A stretch of 64,000 nt of DNA from Hemerocallis citrina (Eukaryota > Streptophyta > Magnoliopsida > Asparagales > Asphodelaceae). Each line of letters starts with the position of its first letter. Positions within the stretch are counted from its first letter, which is position 1. The stretch spans positions 311,735,469 through 311,799,468 of the forward strand of contig CM030361.1 of NCBI GenBank assembly GCA_017893485.1. The letters run 5' to 3'. The notes under the pieces are model-generated. The model saw only the letters and a program-made list of their open reading frames with translations. It ran no database searches and was not told the origin of the DNA. Shown here piece after piece: positions 62,204 through 64,000 of this stretch. The translations under genes and the position numbers were made by a program.

Positions 62204-63635
62204 CAGTATCCGACGATTTTCGTAAAATTTAGTATTTGACTGTTTTAGCCTCATTTGTGGGCTACAGTCTTCTGTTATTGGACACTTTCTTGAGAGTTTT
62301 TATTTCCCACATTTTGTGGGCGATAGTACACTGTTCTCGATCACTTTCATGAGATTTCGTATTTTATTGTTTTGGCCTCAATTTGTGGGTTACAGTTCGT
62401 AGTTTCCGGCTGTCTTCGTGAAATGTTAAATTTGACTGTTTTAGCCTCATTTGTGGGCTATAGTCCACAGTTTTCGGCCACTTTCGTGAGAATTTTTATT
62501 ACCCACATTTTGCGGGCTATACTACACTATTTTTTATCACTTTAAGGAGATTTCGTATTTTACTGTTTTGGCCTCATTTTGTGGGTATAGTCCACAATTT
62601 TCGGCCATTTTCGTTACATACTATATTTGACTTTTTTAGCATCATTTGTGGGCAATAGTCAACAGTTTTCGAACACTTTCGTGAGAATTTTTGTTTCCCA
62701 CATTCTGTGGGCTATATTACACTATTTTCGAACACTTTCTGGAGATTTAGTATATTACTGTTTTGGCCTCATTTTGTGGCTAATAGTCCACAGTTTCCGA
62801 CCGTTTTCGTGAAATTTTGTATTTGACTGTTCTAACCTCAGTTATGGGCTATAGTTCACAGTTTGCGACTGTTTTCTTGAAATGTTGAATTTCACTATTT
62901 TAGCCTCATTTGTGGGCTATATTCCACAGTTTTCGGCCACTTTTGTGAGAATTTTTATTTCCCTCATTTTGTGGGCTGTAGTACATAGTTTTCGATCTCT
63001 TTCATGAGATTTCGTATTTTGCTGTTTTTGCCTCACTTTGTGGGTTAGTCCACAGTTTCCGACGGTTTTCGTGAAATTTTGTATTTGTTTGTTTTAGCCT
63101 AATTTGTGGTCTATAGTCCACAGTTTTCGAGCATTTTCGTGAGATTTTTTAATTTCATCATTTTGTGGGCTAGTTCACTCTTTTCGTTCACTTTCATGAG
63201 ATTTCGTATTTTACTGTTTTGGCCTCATTTTGTGGGTTGTCGTACACAGTTTCCGATCGTTTACGTAAAATTTTGTATTTGACTGTTTTTGCTTCATTTG
63301 TGGGCTATAGTCCACGGTTTTCACCCACTCTCGTGAAATATTTAATTTTCCCTCATTTTGTGGGTTGTACACTGTTTTCTATCACTATTATGAGATTTCA
63401 TATTTTAGTGTTTTGGCCTCATTTTGTAGGTTATAGTCCACAATTTCCGGCCGTTTTCGTGAAATATTGTATTTGACTATTTTAGCTTCATTTGTGGGCT
63501 ACAGCAGTTTTCGGCCACTTTCGTGAGAATTTTTCTTTCCCAAATTTTGTGGGCTACAGTACACTCTTTTGGAACACATTCATAAGATTTCGTATTTTAT
63601 TGTTTTGTCGTCTTTTTGTGGTTTATAGTCCACAG
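62204..63635 (+). repeat. 1.43-kb tandem super-unit, full copy
   Basis: GTCCACAGTATCCGACGATT occurs near 62204 and again near 63636. TGTTATTGGACAC, GAGAGTTTTTATTTCCCACA and the rare GTCTTC in the D unit recur at the same spacing (about 1,430 bp). The cassette C4-A4-B4-D follows directly in both. Confidence 0.82.
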
Positions 63636-64000
63636 TATCCGACGATTTTCGTGAAATTTAGTATTTGACTGTTTTAGCCTCATTTGTGGGCTAGAGTCTT
63701 CTGTTATTGGACACATTCGTGAGAGTTTTTATTTCCCACATTTTGTGGGCGATAGTGCACTGTTCTCGATCACTTTCAAGAGATTTCGTATTTTATTGTT
63801 TTGGCCTCATTTTGTGGGTTACAGTCCGTAGTTTCTGACCGTCTTCCTGAAATGTTGAATTTGACTGTTTTAGCCTCATTTGCGGGCTATAGTCCACAGT
63901 TTTCGGCCACTTTCGTGAGAATTTTTATTACCCACATTTTGCAGGCTATACTACACTATTTTTGATCACTTTAAGGAGATTTCGTATTTTACTGTTTTGG
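63636..64000 (+). repeat. 1.43-kb tandem super-unit, second copy, cut by the window edge
   Basis: Matches 62204-62570 in order: C4, A4, B4, D, then an A unit with TTTTTATTACCCACATTTTG. The array continues beyond the window. Confidence 0.82.

Larger units (their letters stand above)
60879..64000 (+). repeat. Satellite array, right arm, T-rich orientation restored
   Basis: From about 60879 the T-rich strand is again on + and continues to the window edge. It contains A, B, C and D units, 58-bp A variants (for example near 61890-61950) and C4-type markers near 61500, 62071, 62267 and 63697. No non-satellite sequence was seen, and the array runs out of the window. Confidence 0.96.

Noticed and set aside
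1..64000. CENP-B box or telomere-type repeats
   Set aside because: TTCG words are frequent, but I found no match to the full CENP-B box pattern and no runs of telomeric hexamers or heptamers.

Overview
This window is satellite DNA from end to end. I find no gene, RNA gene, transposable element or other unique sequence in it. The whole 63.5 kb of called sequence is built from one ancestral unit of about 65 bp. Three diverged versions of that unit, here called A (60 bp), B (68 bp) and C (68 bp), follow each other to make a 196-bp trimer. In places an extra C-like unit, D, makes a 264-bp tetramer. Consensus GC, counted by hand, is about 37-40%. Open frames exist only because the T-rich strand has few stops. 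196 is not a multiple of 3, so the frame rotates at every trimer and most open frames end near 60-70 codons.

Organism: a eukaryote with large satellite arrays. A flowering plant is my best guess, but I do not recognise the repeat family and cannot prove the clade, or whether the locus is centromeric, pericentromeric or subtelomeric. The run of exactly 500 N looks like a scaffolding placeholder.

Layout: 1-39991 has the T-rich orientation on the + strand; 39992-40491 is the N gap; 40492-60878 has the opposite orientation; 60879-64000 returns to the first orientation. The flip at 60878/60879 lies in called sequence. The other flip is hidden in the gap.

The order is nested at five levels: (1) the 60-68-bp subunit; (2) the trimer or tetramer; (3) a 264-bp marker cassette (C4-A4-B4-D) that recurs mostly every 1.2-1.3 kb in the left arm; (4) a roughly 7.1-kb block in three copies (about 4.58-11.72, 15.5-22.64 and 22.64-29.0 kb) plus a partial fourth copy against the gap; (5) other segmental copies: a 1.19-kb tandem pair at 9.2-11.6 kb, a 3.2-kb tandem pair at 31.4-37.1 kb, a 4.8-kb pair 12.6 kb apart in the inverted arm, and a 1.43-kb unit at the right end. 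Private deletions and junctions shared between copies prove this descent. They suggest that unequal exchange and gene conversion, not insertion of foreign DNA, shaped the locus. No genes act together here; any function would be structural, such as chromatin or centromere identity, and that is not shown by the sequence.
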